Assembly (NCBI GenBank): GCA_015485355.1
Contig: WFTQ01000025.1
Coordinates: forward strand, 1-64,000
Source of the DNA: a bacterium
Lineage (GTDB): Bacteria; Calditrichota; Calditrichia; RBG-13-44-9; J042
Reading direction: 5' to 3'
DNA length: 64,000 bases
Shown: piece by piece, positions 39,473-50,738 of the stretch
Layout of the letters: each line of letters opens with the position of its first letter
Numbering within the stretch: position 1 is the stretch's first letter
Made by a program: the position numbers and the translations under genes
Notes under the pieces: generated by a model
The model's input: the letters and a program-made list of their open reading frames with translations, nothing else
Told to the model about the DNA's origin: nothing
The model's database searches: none

Positions 39473-40483
39473 ATGAAAGTTAAAAACGTTTTGCCCTATA
39501 TGCCGCTGGTTTGGGTGTGTGCTTGTTTATGGGGCGGCTGGACGGGGTGTAGTCGCAGCGCCTTGGAGCGGGACAATTGGCAGATTCAGCGAAAGGTCAC
39601 CGAAACGGATCCCCTTAAGATCGTGACGACCACCGGGATGATCGCCGATGCGGCTCGACGCGTGGGGGGACGTTGGGTGTCCGTGAAGGCACTGATGGGT
39701 CCCGGAATCGATCCCCATCTTTACAAAGCCCGGGAAGGGGATGTGTTGCTTCTGGCGGATGCCGATTTGATCCTGTTTAATGGGCTGCACCTGGAGGGAA
39801 AAATGACCGATATTTTGAAACAGCTGACCGATTACACCCCCACCGTGCCGGTGGCGGAGGCCATCCCGGAAACCCTGTTAATCTCTCCCCCGGAATATGA
39901 GGGGAATTATGATCCTCACATCTGGTTCGATGTACGCCTGTGGATGATGGTGGTACAAACCATACGGGAGGTATTGATAGAATTGGATTCCCTTCACGCC
40001 CGGGAATATCGCCGGAATGCGGAGGAATATTTGCAGCGGTTGGAGGTGCTTCATCAATATGTCTTACAACGTTCCCGGGAGGTGCCACCCTCCATTCGGG
40101 TATTGATCACCGCCCACGATGCCTTTAACTACTTCAGTCGGGCATATGGGTTTGAAGTAAAAGGATTGCAGGGGATCAGTACAGCGGCCGAAGCCGGCAT
40201 TTCGGATGTGCGCGAGTTGGCGGAATTCATTGTGCAACGGGGCATTCCCGCCGTTTTTGTGGAAACATCGGTGCCGCCCCGTTATATCGAGGCCCTTCAG
40301 GAGGCGGTGCGCGCGCGTGGGTTTGAGGTGCGGATCGGGGGATCTCTCTTCTCCGATGCCCTGGGAAGCCCCGGAACTCCGCAGGGAACGTATCTGGGGA
40401 TGGTGCGCCATAACATCGATACCATCGTATCCGCTTTGTTGTCTCGACCGCTGTCGGTATCATCGCTCTGGGAAAAAAGGTGA
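39473..40483 (+). CDS. Mn/Zn ABC transporter substrate-binding lipoprotein (TroA/ZnuA type)
   Basis: Lipobox [65 protein letters not shown]. Confidence 0.93.
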   Translation: MKVKNVLPYMPLVWVCACLWGGWTGCSRSALERDNWQIQRKVTETDPLKIVTTTGMIADAARRVGGRWVSVKALMGPGIDPHLYKAREGDVLLLADADLILFNGLHLEGKMTDILKQLTDYTPTVPVAEAIPETLLISPPEYEGNYDPHIWFDVRLWMMVVQTIREVLIELDSLHAREYRRNAEEYLQRLEVLHQYVLQRSREVPPSIRVLITAHDAFNYFSRAYGFEVKGLQGISTAAEAGISDVRELAEFIVQRGIPAVFVETSVPPRYIEALQEAVRARGFEVRIGGSLFSDALGSPGTPQGTYLGMVRHNIDTIVSALLSRPLSVSSLWEKR

Positions 40484-41265
40484 GGAGAGCGACCATGGCA
40501 GACGTCCGGAACAGCGGCCCGATGGCCGTCGAAATAGAGGATTTGACAGTGGCTTATCAGCAACAACCGGTTTTGTGGGATGTGGATCTGCGCATTCCCC
40601 GGGGAGTGCTGATGGCTATTGTCGGACCCAACGGGGCGGGGAAAACGACACTGATTAAGGCGGTGTTGGGGCTGGTCAGACCCCTGGCCGGGGAGGTGCG
40701 CATCTTTGGAAAACCCTATAAGGAGCAGCGTCAGCGGGTGGCCTATGTGCCGCAGCGCAGCAGTGTGGACTGGGATTTCCCGACCACGGTACTGGATGTG
40801 GTGATGATGGGCCGTTACGGCCAGCTGGGTTGGTTTCGGCGGCCGGGCAGGAGGGAGCGCCGGCTGGCCATGGCCGCACTGGAAAAATTAGGCATGCAGG
40901 CCTTTGCCGAGCGCCAGATCAGCCAGCTGTCCGGTGGGCAGCAGCAACGGGTGTTTCTGGCCCGCGCATTGGTTCAGGATGCCGATGTGTATTTGATGGA
41001 TGAACCCTTCCAAGGGGTGGATGCTACCACAGAGCGCGCGATCGTGACCCTGTTGCAGGAGCTGAGTCGGCAGAAAAAAACCGTCGTGGTGGTGCATCAC
41101 GATCTGCAATCGGTACCGGATTACTTCCACTGGGTGGCATTGTTGAATGTGAGGGCCATTGCCAGCGGACCGGTCGATCGAGTGTTTACCCTGGACAATT
41201 TGAAAAAGACCTACGGAGGCCATCTGGTGTGGATCGAAAAAGAGGCCCTGGCCGGAAGCGATTGA
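40480..41265 (+). CDS. Metal ABC transporter ATP-binding protein
   Basis: [43 protein letters not shown]. Confidence 0.95.
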   Translation: MRRATMADVRNSGPMAVEIEDLTVAYQQQPVLWDVDLRIPRGVLMAIVGPNGAGKTTLIKAVLGLVRPLAGEVRIFGKPYKEQRQRVAYVPQRSSVDWDFPTTVLDVVMMGRYGQLGWFRRPGRRERRLAMAALEKLGMQAFAERQISQLSGGQQQRVFLARALVQDADVYLMDEPFQGVDATTERAIVTLLQELSRQKKTVVVVHHDLQSVPDYFHWVALLNVRAIASGPVDRVFTLDNLKKTYGGHLVWIEKEALAGSD

Positions 41266-41476
41266 TACGGACCCTTCGAAACGATGGTAGACCGGGGAGG
41301 CCCGGGGCCCAGCCGAACGTTCCCCCGTGGAAACAGGTGGGGGATGGGGTTTGAACCGTGTATCGGCCGGTGGCTCGGGGGAACCACCGCCAATGGATAC
41401 TCCAGGGGACAATGAAACGGTGCCGGGTGGAAGAATGAAAACGGGTTTCTCACCCGCAAATGACGGATAAAGGGCT

Positions 41477-42613
41477 ATGGAATTGTTGCAGACCATCGGG
41501 ATCGTGTTCGGGGACTACACTCTGCGCACTGTTTTATTGGGGGCCTTGATCTTAGGCGGGGTGAGCGGCGTTTTAGGAGCGCTGGCGTTGCTGCGCCGCC
41601 AGAGTCTGCTGGGGGACACCATCTCCCATGCGGCTTTGCCCGGCATTGCCATGGCCTTTTTGTTAAGCGGATCGAAATCGTCTCTGGTGCTGCTGAGCGG
41701 AGCCGCCCTCTCCGGCTGGCTGGCGACGCTTTTTATGCTTCAGGTAGTGCGAACCTCACGGATCAAAGACGATACCGCCCTGGGGTTGGTATTATCGGTG
41801 TTTTTCGGTTTTGGACTGGTATTATTGACCTTTATCCAGAAACGGCCGGATGCAGCCCAAGCGGGTTTAGACAAATTCCTTTTCGGGCAGGCGGCCACCC
41901 TGATGGCCGAAGACGTGACGATTATGGCCTGGTTAAGTGCCCTGGTATTTGTTCTGGTGGTGCTGTTCTGGAAAGAGCTTAAAGTCTATTTGTTCGATTC
42001 CGGATTTGCAGAAAGCCTGGGGTTCCCGACCCGGTGGCTGGATATCCTCTTGCTGTCTTTGCTGGTCATTACCATTGTCATCGGATTACAGACGGTGGGG
42101 GTGGTTTTGATGAGCGCCATGGTGGTGGCGCCGGCCGCCGCGGCCAGACAGTGGACCCATCGTCTGGAGCGAATGGTATTGTTGGCCGGGCTGTTTGGGA
42201 TGTTCGCCGGAGTCAGCGGGTCTCTGACCAGTAGTCTGGTGCCCCGATTACCTACCGGTCCAACCATTGTGGTGGTGGCCACGATCATGGTCCTCTGTTC
42301 ACTCCTGTTTGCCCCCGCCCGGGGCATTCTCTGGAACCGGTTTCGATTGAAACGGCAACAAAAATCCATTCAGGTTCATATTGCTTTGCTGACTCTACTG
42401 GACTTGGCGGAACATCATCGCGATTACAGGCATCAACACTCTCTGGAGGTTGTGCGGGCTGTATTACCTCGCACGACGCATTTAAGCCGAACGTTGAAAG
42501 AATTGGAAGAGAGGGGGTGGATTACGGTGCCGCGGAAGGGATTTGTGGCCTTGACGGCCCGGGGGGTTGAGGTGGCCCGCCGCTTTCGTGAAAACCAGGA
42601 GGTCGCCGGATGA
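41477..42613 (+). CDS. Metal ABC transporter permease (ABC-3) with C-terminal winged-helix domain
   Basis: ABC-3 membrane domain LLGDTISHAALPGIAMAFLL; last ~89 aa soluble wHTH-like HIALLTLLDLAEHHRDYRHQHSLEVVRAVLPRTTHLSRTLKELEERGWITVPRKGFVALTARGVEVA. Confidence 0.9.
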   Translation: MELLQTIGIVFGDYTLRTVLLGALILGGVSGVLGALALLRRQSLLGDTISHAALPGIAMAFLLSGSKSSLVLLSGAALSGWLATLFMLQVVRTSRIKDDTALGLVLSVFFGFGLVLLTFIQKRPDAAQAGLDKFLFGQAATLMAEDVTIMAWLSALVFVLVVLFWKELKVYLFDSGFAESLGFPTRWLDILLLSLLVITIVIGLQTVGVVLMSAMVVAPAAAARQWTHRLERMVLLAGLFGMFAGVSGSLTSSLVPRLPTGPTIVVVATIMVLCSLLFAPARGILWNRFRLKRQQKSIQVHIALLTLLDLAEHHRDYRHQHSLEVVRAVLPRTTHLSRTLKELEERGWITVPRKGFVALTARGVEVARRFRENQEVAG

Positions 42614-43746
42614 ATGTGCTGCAACTGGAAATCCAGCTGGTGGCGGTGGTTGTGGCCGTCGCCTGTGCCCTGCCGGGCACCTTTCTGGTTTTGCGGAAAA
42701 TGGCCATGATGAGCGACGCCATCAGTCATTCCATCTTGTTCGGTATTGTGGTGGCCTTCTTCTACACCCGGGATCTGTCTTCTCCGTTACTCGTGTTGGC
42801 CGCCACGGCTACCGGGGTGTTGACCGCGTTCATGGTGGAATTGTTGTTGAAATCCCGAAGAGTGGGCGAAGACGCCGCGATTGGATTGGTGTTTCCCTTT
42901 TTATTCAGCATGGGGGTGATTTTGATCTCTCGCTATGCGGGCAATATTCATCTGGATACCGATGCGGTATTGCTGGGGGAGATTGCGTTTACGCCGTTCG
43001 AACGCCTGAAGCTGGCGGGACTGGATTGGGGTCCCCGGGCCCTGTATCTGATGGGAGGGATTCTGCTTCTGAATGGTTTATTCATGGGACTGTTATACAA
43101 GGAGTTGAAGCTGGCCACTTTTGATCCGGCGCTGGCGGCGGCGCTGGGATTTTCCCCGGCACTGGTGCACTATTTGCTCATGGGGATGGTCTCCTTGACC
43201 GCCGTGGGGGCTTTCGATGCCGTGGGATCCATCCTGGTCATCGCCCTGATGATCGGCCCTCCGGCGGCGGCTTATCTATTAACCGATCGCCTCTCCCATA
43301 TGATTCTCCTGAGTGCGGGGATCGGAAGCCTGGCCTCCATTGGAGGCTACTGGATGGCTCACGGGTTCAATGCATCCATTGCCGGTTCCATGGCCACCAT
43401 CATCGGGGTCGTTTTCCTCCTGGTTTATTTATTGGCCCCTCAGCGCGGGGTGTGGGCGATGTACCGCAAACGTCGACAACAACAGCTGGAAACCGCCGTA
43501 TCCCTGCTGCTGGTGCATGTGTTCAGCCATCAGCATCAGCTGGATGCCCGGGAGGAGTGTCATGTGGATCATTTGTACAATCACCTCAAATGGGATTTCC
43601 GCTTCACCCGCCGGCTCATCCAGCATTGCCGGAAAGAGGGATTGGTGTCCCTTCGGAAAAATCTGCTTTACCTGACCCCCAAGGGACAGGCGCATATCCA
43701 TCGGGTGGTCGGCCTGAGGGATATGGGCGAAGGTGCCGCCCGGTAA
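42610..43746 (+). CDS. Metal ABC transporter permease (ABC-3) with C-terminal winged-helix domain
   Basis: MMSDAISHSILFGIVVAFF membrane domain; C-terminal FTRRLIQHCRKEGLVSLRKNLLYLTPKGQAHI wHTH-like. Confidence 0.9.
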   Translation: MNVLQLEIQLVAVVVAVACALPGTFLVLRKMAMMSDAISHSILFGIVVAFFYTRDLSSPLLVLAATATGVLTAFMVELLLKSRRVGEDAAIGLVFPFLFSMGVILISRYAGNIHLDTDAVLLGEIAFTPFERLKLAGLDWGPRALYLMGGILLLNGLFMGLLYKELKLATFDPALAAALGFSPALVHYLLMGMVSLTAVGAFDAVGSILVIALMIGPPAAAYLLTDRLSHMILLSAGIGSLASIGGYWMAHGFNASIAGSMATIIGVVFLLVYLLAPQRGVWAMYRKRRQQQLETAVSLLLVHVFSHQHQLDAREECHVDHLYNHLKWDFRFTRRLIQHCRKEGLVSLRKNLLYLTPKGQAHIHRVVGLRDMGEGAAR

Positions 43747-43881
43747 CCTCGCGGGAAAGAGGGGCCGGACCACCCGGTAGGCAGGGGAGGCTATTTGGAG
43801 GCATTCTACTCCCGGAGGGTTCCCGAAACCCCTCCAGAGGCATTGTTCCCGTATGCCGGAAGAACGGGCAAACGCTGGCGT

Positions 43882-44757
43882 TTACCATTTTTCCCCGAAA
43901 CGAAGCAGCCGGGTAATGGAAAAACCCAGATGCCACTTCCCGGGGTCCCAGCCGGTGGCACCGCTGCCGGCCAGGAACTGGGAGGTGTTTAAACGGGTGC
44001 TATTGGTTAAAAAGATTTTGAAAAAATGGCCCCCGGTTTCGAATTCGATGCCGGCGGTGAAGGGCATTTCGCCGTCCCGGTAGCCGCTCACCACAGGGGC
44101 CGCTTCCGCCCATATGTTCCAGGAAGGCGATACATACACCTGCAAATAAGCACCCATCGTAACGCTGGATAGGGATCGGTCGCCGAGCAGATCGCTGTTG
44201 TGAAGATAAGCCGGAACCAGACCGATCCCCACCTTCTTCTGGATCAGTGTGTTGAACAGGAGTTGACCGAAAAATTGAAAATTACGGACGTCCCAACGAT
44301 CCCGTCGGTACGCCCGGGGATCCAAAGGGCTGAAGGCAATGCCGGCACGGGCCCCCATTACCAATGGAAGCCCGGGGTGGGCGCGTTGCCATAGTTTGCT
44401 TTTCACGCTCAAATCGATATTGCGCAGACGATTGCTTCGCCCGATTTCCACCATCAGCTGATGGGTAAGGGCATATGCCAGGGACAATCGATTATACGCC
44501 GGACCGTCGACCCCCCAGAAACTATCGAAACCGGAGGAAAGGTCCGGGATGAACCGATGAGATACGATAAATTCGAAATTGCCCTTTCGCAGCGTTTCGG
44601 TGGTCGGCAGGTTGGCCACAATGGTGGAATGGAACAGTTGGATATCCTGTGGAGGTTTATGCACCCGTTTTTTCCACCTTACCCGTTGCCCTTCCAGAGT
44701 AGCCTGGCCCACAAGGCCCGTTAGGATCATGACCAATAAATAGATGTGCCAGCCCAA
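43882..44757 (-). CDS. DUF5777-like outer-membrane beta-barrel protein
   Basis: LPTTETLRKGNFEFIVSHRFIPDLSSGFDSFWGVDGPAYNRLSLAYAL. Confidence 0.75.
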   Translation of the reverse strand: MGWHIYLLVMILTGLVGQATLEGQRVRWKKRVHKPPQDIQLFHSTIVANLPTTETLRKGNFEFIVSHRFIPDLSSGFDSFWGVDGPAYNRLSLAYALTHQLMVEIGRSNRLRNIDLSVKSKLWQRAHPGLPLVMGARAGIAFSPLDPRAYRRDRWDVRNFQFFGQLLFNTLIQKKVGIGLVPAYLHNSDLLGDRSLSSVTMGAYLQVYVSPSWNIWAEAAPVVSGYRDGEMPFTAGIEFETGGHFFKIFLTNSTRLNTSQFLAGSGATGWDPGKWHLGFSITRLLRFGEKW

Positions 44758-44779
44758 GGTCGCTTCCTCCTATTTTCGT

Positions 44780-45361
44780 TCAATCGGCCACTTTAATCAG
44801 GTAAAAATCCAGTTCCAGACGAATGATTTCACTCAATTTAAAAAACATGATGCGAGGGATTTTTATCTTATAATCCGGCAATTTCACCTGGAAACGAGCC
44901 TGGATACGCATGCGGTTTTCCTCGGGGAAAAAGACTGTACCCTCGATCGTGATGTTTCGCTCCACTCCGTGAATGGAAAGGGTGCCCTTCGCGGTGGCCT
45001 GGTACGCCGTTAGGGAGGTATCCAAACGAACAACCCGGCTCACCCGACCCCGAAACACCGCCATCGGCCAACGGTCCGTTTCCAGGTAATTTTCCCGCAT
45101 GTGACGATTACGCAGGCCGATGCCGGTGTCCAGGGTGCGCAAATCCACCTCGAAATACAGTTCGTTGGGGTTTCCAAACAGAGAATCCCCTTCCCAGTAA
45201 ATGTAACCATCGATGTAGTCGGTAACGCCTTCAAATTCTTCCAAGGGAGCACGGGAAATGAATTTTATCTGATGTTTGGCTTGGGTATCCACGTTCCATT
45301 CCACTGCCTGGAGGGGCAAACCGGCCAGGCAAATCAAGGCAAACACCCGTATGCTGTTCAT
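44780..45361 (-). CDS. YceI-family protein
   Basis: WNVDTQAKHQIKFISRAPLEEFEGVTDYIDGYIYW..VDLRTLDTGIGLRNRHMRENYLETDRWP. Start trimmed to ATG 45361. Confidence 0.87.
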   Translation of the reverse strand: MNSIRVFALICLAGLPLQAVEWNVDTQAKHQIKFISRAPLEEFEGVTDYIDGYIYWEGDSLFGNPNELYFEVDLRTLDTGIGLRNRHMRENYLETDRWPMAVFRGRVSRVVRLDTSLTAYQATAKGTLSIHGVERNITIEGTVFFPEENRMRIQARFQVKLPDYKIKIPRIMFFKLSEIIRLELDFYLIKVAD

Positions 45362-45375
45362 GGTTCCCCCGGCGA

Positions 45376-45810
45376 TTAATTGTTTTGTGCCCCGTCGGAG
45401 ATCCACTGGCGAATCACGTTGATGGTGGACTGGGGTAATGGATTGCTGTTAAAAGGCATGCGAGCCTGCTGGATTTGCGGATCTCCTTCCAGCTTCATGA
45501 TGAGATAACTCTGGTCGGGATCGCCGGGTTTTACCCGTTGGAGTTGGGGAATCTGGGAGCTGTTGACGTTGACCAGGTTCGAGTAGGACCTTCCCTGAGA
45601 GAGATCTAATCCCGCCTGTCGGTCTGTTGTGCTATGACAACTCGACAGGGCGCATCGAGGAGTGAATACATTGGCCTGAATGGAGGAGAGTTTGGGTTGT
45701 AGCCCACCATTCTCCTCCGGATTCTCCTCGGTGGGGCTGCTGCATCCCGCTGTCACTATCAGAGCAGCGGCCGCAATGACTATGGTGAACAGAATGGATT
45801 GACCAGACAT
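45376..45810 (-). CDS. Lipoprotein with cytochrome-c-like domain (CX4CH)
   Basis: Lipobox VTAGC; VFTPRCALSSCHSTTDRQAGLDLSQGRSYSNLVNVNSSQ; ATG 45810 with GGAGG RBS. Confidence 0.75.
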   Translation of the reverse strand: MSGQSILFTIVIAAAALIVTAGCSSPTEENPEENGGLQPKLSSIQANVFTPRCALSSCHSTTDRQAGLDLSQGRSYSNLVNVNSSQIPQLQRVKPGDPDQSYLIMKLEGDPQIQQARMPFNSNPLPQSTINVIRQWISDGAQNN

Positions 45811-46209
45811 GGATATGCCTCCTTTTTGGTTGGTGTTGTGGGTGTTCGGGGCTGTGGAAGATCCAATTAATAATGCCGTTGCCGCCGGATGATCTCGCGG
45901 GGATACCGATTTGGAAAGCAATGTATAGAATGCAATTGGGTTGTCATCTGTTGAGCCTCCTCTACACGTACTCGAAACGATTTCATATTTCAAATGCAAC
46001 CATAACGCAATTGGTTCCGAATCTCACGGTAAAAATGTAAAACATTCCGAAAAATTTTCAAATGGTTTCCGGGAAAAGAGAATCCCTCGTTCCCACTGGG
46101 GGTTGTCTGCCGGGTGGGGAGCGCCCAATCCGTTCTTTGGCAAAAGAGCCGGCCGTCGAGGGTCCTTGAAAAATTGCGGTGCATGGAAGGGCGGAAAAAG
46201 GGGGTGGAA

Positions 46210-49083
46210 TCAGGAGGCGTCTTCCAGGGAAGCCGGCTGTTTCTGGAGGGATTTCCAGTGATCCAGCTCTTTTTTTAGAAATTGACCGGTGTAGGAATGG
46301 CGGGCCTGCGCGGCTTCTTCCGGGGTGCCTTCGAAAATGATTTCGCCGCCTTGATCGCCTCCTTCCGGTCCCAGATCGATGATCCAGTCGGCGGTTTTGA
46401 TGACATCCATGTTATGCTCAATAACAATCACCGTATTGCCTTTGTCCACCAGACGGTTGAGGACATTCAACAATTGGTTGATATCATCAAAATGCAGGCC
46501 GGTGGTGGGTTCGTCCAATAGGTAGACGGTGTTACCCGTACTGACCCGGGACAGTTCGGTCGCCAGTTTGACCCGTTGGGCTTCGCCGCCGCTCAGGGTG
46601 GGGGCCGGCTGGCCCAGCTGGATATAGCCCAGCCCTACATCGTGCAGCGTCTGCAGTTTTCTGCGAATGGTGGGGATGTTTTCAAAAAACTCCAGGGCTT
46701 CGGCAACCGTCATGGCCAGCACATCGGCTATGGATTTGTCCCGATAACGAATTTCCAAGGTTTCCCGATTGTAGCGCTTGCCTTTGCAAACTTCACAGGT
46801 CACGTAGACGTCGGGCAGAAAATGCATTTCGATCTTCTTCATCCCATCCCCCTGGCAGGCCTCGCAACGCCCCCCTTTCACATTAAAGCTGAATCGCCCC
46901 GGTTTATAACCGCGAATTTTGGCCTCCGGCAGTTGGGAAAATAAATCCCGGATGAGGGTGAACAACCCGGTGTAGGTTGCCGGGTTGGATCGAGGGGTGC
47001 GCCCGATGGGAGATTGGTCGATGCCGATCACCTTGTCCACATATTCCAGCCCTTCGATGCGATCGTATGCCAGGGGGATCATTTTGCTGTGATAAAAATG
47101 GCGCGCCAGGATGGGATAAAGGGTTTCGTTGACCAGGGTGCTTTTGCCGGAACCGGAAACGCCGGTTACACAGATAAACGTGCCCAGGGGAAACCTGACC
47201 GTGATGTTTTTCAGATTGTTTCCTCGGGCGCCGTAAAGGGTGAGAGTTTGCCCCTTGCCTTTACGCCTGCGTTCCGGGATGGGGATGAACTTTTTATACC
47301 GCAAATATTTTCCAGTGATGGATTCCGGATGAGCGGCGATCTCCGCCGGGCTGCCGGTAGCCACTACCTTACCCCCGTGTTTCCCGGCCCCCGGCCCCAG
47401 ATCAATCACAAAATCGGCATGTTCGATGGTTTCGCGGTCGTGCTCCACAACCAACACCGTATTACCCAGGTCGCGTAATTGAATCAGGGTATGGATCAGG
47501 CGGCGGTTGTCCCGCTGGTGCAGTCCAATAGAGGGCTCGTCCAATACGTACAGCACCCCCACCAGTTGACTCCCGATCTGAGTCGCCAGGCGGATGCGTT
47601 GGGCTTCCCCCCCGGAAAGACTGCCCGCGGAGCGATCCAAGGTCAAATATTGCAGGCCCACATTCAGTAAAAACTGCAGGCGGGCTTTAATTTCCTTTAA
47701 AATCGAGTGGGCGATCTGAGCCTCTCGTTCCGTTAATACCAGTTGATCGAAAAACCGGAAGGCTTTTTGGATATCCATCGCCGTCACCTGGGCGATATTC
47801 AGACCATTGATTCTTACCCCCAGGGCCTCTTTACGTAACCGGGCTCCCTTACAGGTAGGGCAGGGGATGGGGTGCATAAATTCTTCGATCCATTCCCGTA
47901 TGGTCGCCGACCCCGTTTGTTTATACCGACGATACAGGTTGGGGATGATCCCTTCCCATCGGGTGGTGAATTCGAAACGGGAATCATTTCGATGAAAGCT
48001 CAAGCGGATTTTCTTGTCCCCCGATCCGTATAGAATGAGTTGACGGATCGATTCAGGCAACGCCTTCCAGGGAATGTCCAATCGGAATCCCAGGGCTTCC
48101 GCCAACCCCTGAAGCATCTCAAAATGCCAGTTGTTGCGCTGTTCCCCCAGCGGTGCCAGAGCCCCCTGTTGTATGGAACGGTTGGGATTGGGGACCACCA
48201 GTCGAGGATCGATTTCGCGTTTCATGCCCAGCCCGTCACAGTCCGGGCAGGCTCCGTAGGGACTGTTGAAGGAAAACATACGGGGTTCCAGTTCCTCGAA
48301 ACTGATGCCGCAGCGGGGACAGGCAAAATGTTCACTAAAGAGTTCCTCGGATGGTTGCTCCATGTTGGCGATGATAACCAACCCGCCTGCCATTTGCAGG
48401 GCGATTTCTACCGATTCCGTCAGGCGTTGCCGAATGGTGGGGGTAATCTTCAATCGGTCGATAACCACTTCGATATTGTGTCGGAGGTTCTTGTTTAAAC
48501 GGATTTCTTGTTCCAGAGAGTGCAGCCGTCCGTCGATGCGTACCCGAAGGAAGCCCCCTTTACGGATCTCGTCCATCAATTCCCGATATTCGCCTTTCCG
48601 GCCTCGCACAACAGGGGCCAGGATCATGATCCGGCTGCCGTCGGGAAGCTCCAGCAGTTTATCGACGATTTGCTGAGGAGTTTGGCGCTGGATTGGATCC
48701 CCGCACTGGTAACAATGGGGCCGACCGATGCGGGCAAACAACAGGCGCAGGTAATCGTAAATCTCTGTGACTGTGCCCACGGTGGAGCGGGGATTCTTGT
48801 GGGCGGACTTCTGTTCGATAGAGATGGCCGGGGAAAGGCCGTCCACATAATCCACATCGGGCTTTTCCATCAGGCCCAGAAACTGGCGTGCATAGGCGCT
48901 GAGCGACTCCACGTATCGCCGCTGCCCTTCGGCGTAAATCGTGTCGAAAGCCAGACTGGATTTCCCGGAACCGGAAATGCCGGTGATGACCACCAGTTTG
49001 TCCCGTGGTATCTCCAGATCGATGTTTTTAAGATTATGTTCCCGGGCACCCTTGATGATTATGGTGTTTTTTCGGTTCATCAT
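46210..49083 (-). CDS. uvrA: Excinuclease ABC subunit A
   Basis: [54 protein letters not shown]; Zn motifs [14 protein letters not shown]. Confidence 0.98.
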   Translation of the reverse strand: MMNRKNTIIIKGAREHNLKNIDLEIPRDKLVVITGISGSGKSSLAFDTIYAEGQRRYVESLSAYARQFLGLMEKPDVDYVDGLSPAISIEQKSAHKNPRSTVGTVTEIYDYLRLLFARIGRPHCYQCGDPIQRQTPQQIVDKLLELPDGSRIMILAPVVRGRKGEYRELMDEIRKGGFLRVRIDGRLHSLEQEIRLNKNLRHNIEVVIDRLKITPTIRQRLTESVEIALQMAGGLVIIANMEQPSEELFSEHFACPRCGISFEELEPRMFSFNSPYGACPDCDGLGMKREIDPRLVVPNPNRSIQQGALAPLGEQRNNWHFEMLQGLAEALGFRLDIPWKALPESIRQLILYGSGDKKIRLSFHRNDSRFEFTTRWEGIIPNLYRRYKQTGSATIREWIEEFMHPIPCPTCKGARLRKEALGVRINGLNIAQVTAMDIQKAFRFFDQLVLTEREAQIAHSILKEIKARLQFLLNVGLQYLTLDRSAGSLSGGEAQRIRLATQIGSQLVGVLYVLDEPSIGLHQRDNRRLIHTLIQLRDLGNTVLVVEHDRETIEHADFVIDLGPGAGKHGGKVVATGSPAEIAAHPESITGKYLRYKKFIPIPERRRKGKGQTLTLYGARGNNLKNITVRFPLGTFICVTGVSGSGKSTLVNETLYPILARHFYHSKMIPLAYDRIEGLEYVDKVIGIDQSPIGRTPRSNPATYTGLFTLIRDLFSQLPEAKIRGYKPGRFSFNVKGGRCEACQGDGMKKIEMHFLPDVYVTCEVCKGKRYNRETLEIRYRDKSIADVLAMTVAEALEFFENIPTIRRKLQTLHDVGLGYIQLGQPAPTLSGGEAQRVKLATELSRVSTGNTVYLLDEPTTGLHFDDINQLLNVLNRLVDKGNTVIVIEHNMDVIKTADWIIDLGPEGGDQGGEIIFEGTPEEAAQARHSYTGQFLKKELDHWKSLQKQPASLEDAS

Positions 49084-49247
49084 TTTCGGTTCTTGGCATC
49101 GTTTTATCCCCTTACCCCAGCCCGATGACTTGTGGAAATTCAGGAAAGTTCTGACGGGTTTCCCCTTACGTTTTGATTACCTTCCGACGGTTCTGATTCC
49201 CACCACGGGTGCTGCTTACCGCTCCCTGGTATGGGATGGTTCGTTTG

Positions 49248-50630
49248 TCATTGATGGTGAACTTCCCGTGCTTTTAATTGGTTGAACAGATTCTGGAGCT
49301 TGCGACTGTAACGCACCGGATAGGTTTCGGGTTCATGGAATCGTTTGAAGCGGTCGTCCAGCCGGGCGAAATTTTCCAGAAAACCACTGCGGATGTCCTC
49401 CAGTGCGGGCAGCGGGTAAATTAGTTTACCCTTCTCGATAATGGGCACCAGCAGGGTGAAATGCTCTTCGGGGATTTCATCGTCTTCCAGACCAATCACG
49501 TCTTTAACGAAACCTTGGTGCTGATCCACCAGACGAAACACCTGCTTTTTTCCGGGATAGGTAGCTTTATTCAGAGAAAATTTGGCCCGATAACGCACCC
49601 GGCCGTCGATGATTTGTTCCACCAGTTTGTAAATGCCACCCAGAGAGGGTGCGTCTTCGGAAGTGACCATTTGAGTTCCCACGCCAAAGGCATCGATAGG
49701 AGCGCCCTGGTCCACCAATTCTTTGATTCGGTATTCATTGAGATCGCCGCTGGCCACAATGATGGCCCGGTGGAGCCCTGCATCGTCCAGTATCCGGCGT
49801 ACCTGCCGGCTGACGCGTAACAGGTCTCCGCTGTCGATGCGCACCCCCCGAATCCCGGGTCCCAGATGAGTGGCTCTTCGGGCGCCTTCCAGCACGTCAT
49901 AGGTATCGATCAATAGGATGGTGGATTCGGGAAAGACCCTGTGATAGGCCCGAAAGGCCTCCGCTTCCGTGGGAAAGGCCATGGTCCAGGAGTGAGCGGC
50001 GGTTCCGTATACCGGGATACCGAATTTCATTCCCGCCAGTACGTTGGAGGTTCCCATGCACCCGGCGATGTAGCTGGCTCTGGCGGCCAACAGGCTCGCT
50101 TCCGGCCCGTGAGCCCGCCGGGAACCAAATTCCAGAACCCCTCGTTCCCGCCCATCGCTGTGGGCCGCATACACAACCCGCGAGGCCTTGGTGGCAATCA
50201 TGCTCTGAAAATTAAACGTAGAAAGCAAAAAGGTCTCGACAATCTGGGCCTGAATAATGGGCGAGGAAACGCGTAACAAGGGCTCTCCCGGAAAATAAAT
50301 CTGCCCCTCGGGAATGGCCCATACGTCGCCGGTAAAACGAAATTCGCCCAGAAAATCAAAAAATTCGCTGGAAACGTGTTTAAATACCGGTAACCCGCGG
50401 AGGTAATCGATTTCGGCAGGCGTAAATCGCAAATGAAGCAAATACTCCACCGCCTGTTGCAAACCGGCGCTGACCAAGTATGATCGATGCGGAGGCATTT
50501 CCCGAACGAATATTTCAAAGGTGGACCAGGGGTTGTAGCGATTTTCAAAATAACCGGCGGCCATGGTCAGTTCGTAAAGGTCTACAATCAATGCCTGATT
50601 ATAGAGGGGCTGTTCTGGTTTCGCTGGCAT
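49248..50630 (-). CDS. pncB: Nicotinate phosphoribosyltransferase
   Basis: [59 protein letters not shown]. Confidence 0.93.
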   Translation of the reverse strand: MPAKPEQPLYNQALIVDLYELTMAAGYFENRYNPWSTFEIFVREMPPHRSYLVSAGLQQAVEYLLHLRFTPAEIDYLRGLPVFKHVSSEFFDFLGEFRFTGDVWAIPEGQIYFPGEPLLRVSSPIIQAQIVETFLLSTFNFQSMIATKASRVVYAAHSDGRERGVLEFGSRRAHGPEASLLAARASYIAGCMGTSNVLAGMKFGIPVYGTAAHSWTMAFPTEAEAFRAYHRVFPESTILLIDTYDVLEGARRATHLGPGIRGVRIDSGDLLRVSRQVRRILDDAGLHRAIIVASGDLNEYRIKELVDQGAPIDAFGVGTQMVTSEDAPSLGGIYKLVEQIIDGRVRYRAKFSLNKATYPGKKQVFRLVDQHQGFVKDVIGLEDDEIPEEHFTLLVPIIEKGKLIYPLPALEDIRSGFLENFARLDDRFKRFHEPETYPVRYSRKLQNLFNQLKAREVHHQ

Positions 50631-50738
50631 AAGCGCTTCCTGAATTTTTGAGAGACAAAGTTACAGTTTGAGGCCCTGGGAAGCAAGCCGCAAAAATACG
50701 CCCCGCGGGGGTGCGGTTGTCTGAACGCAGCAGAAAAT

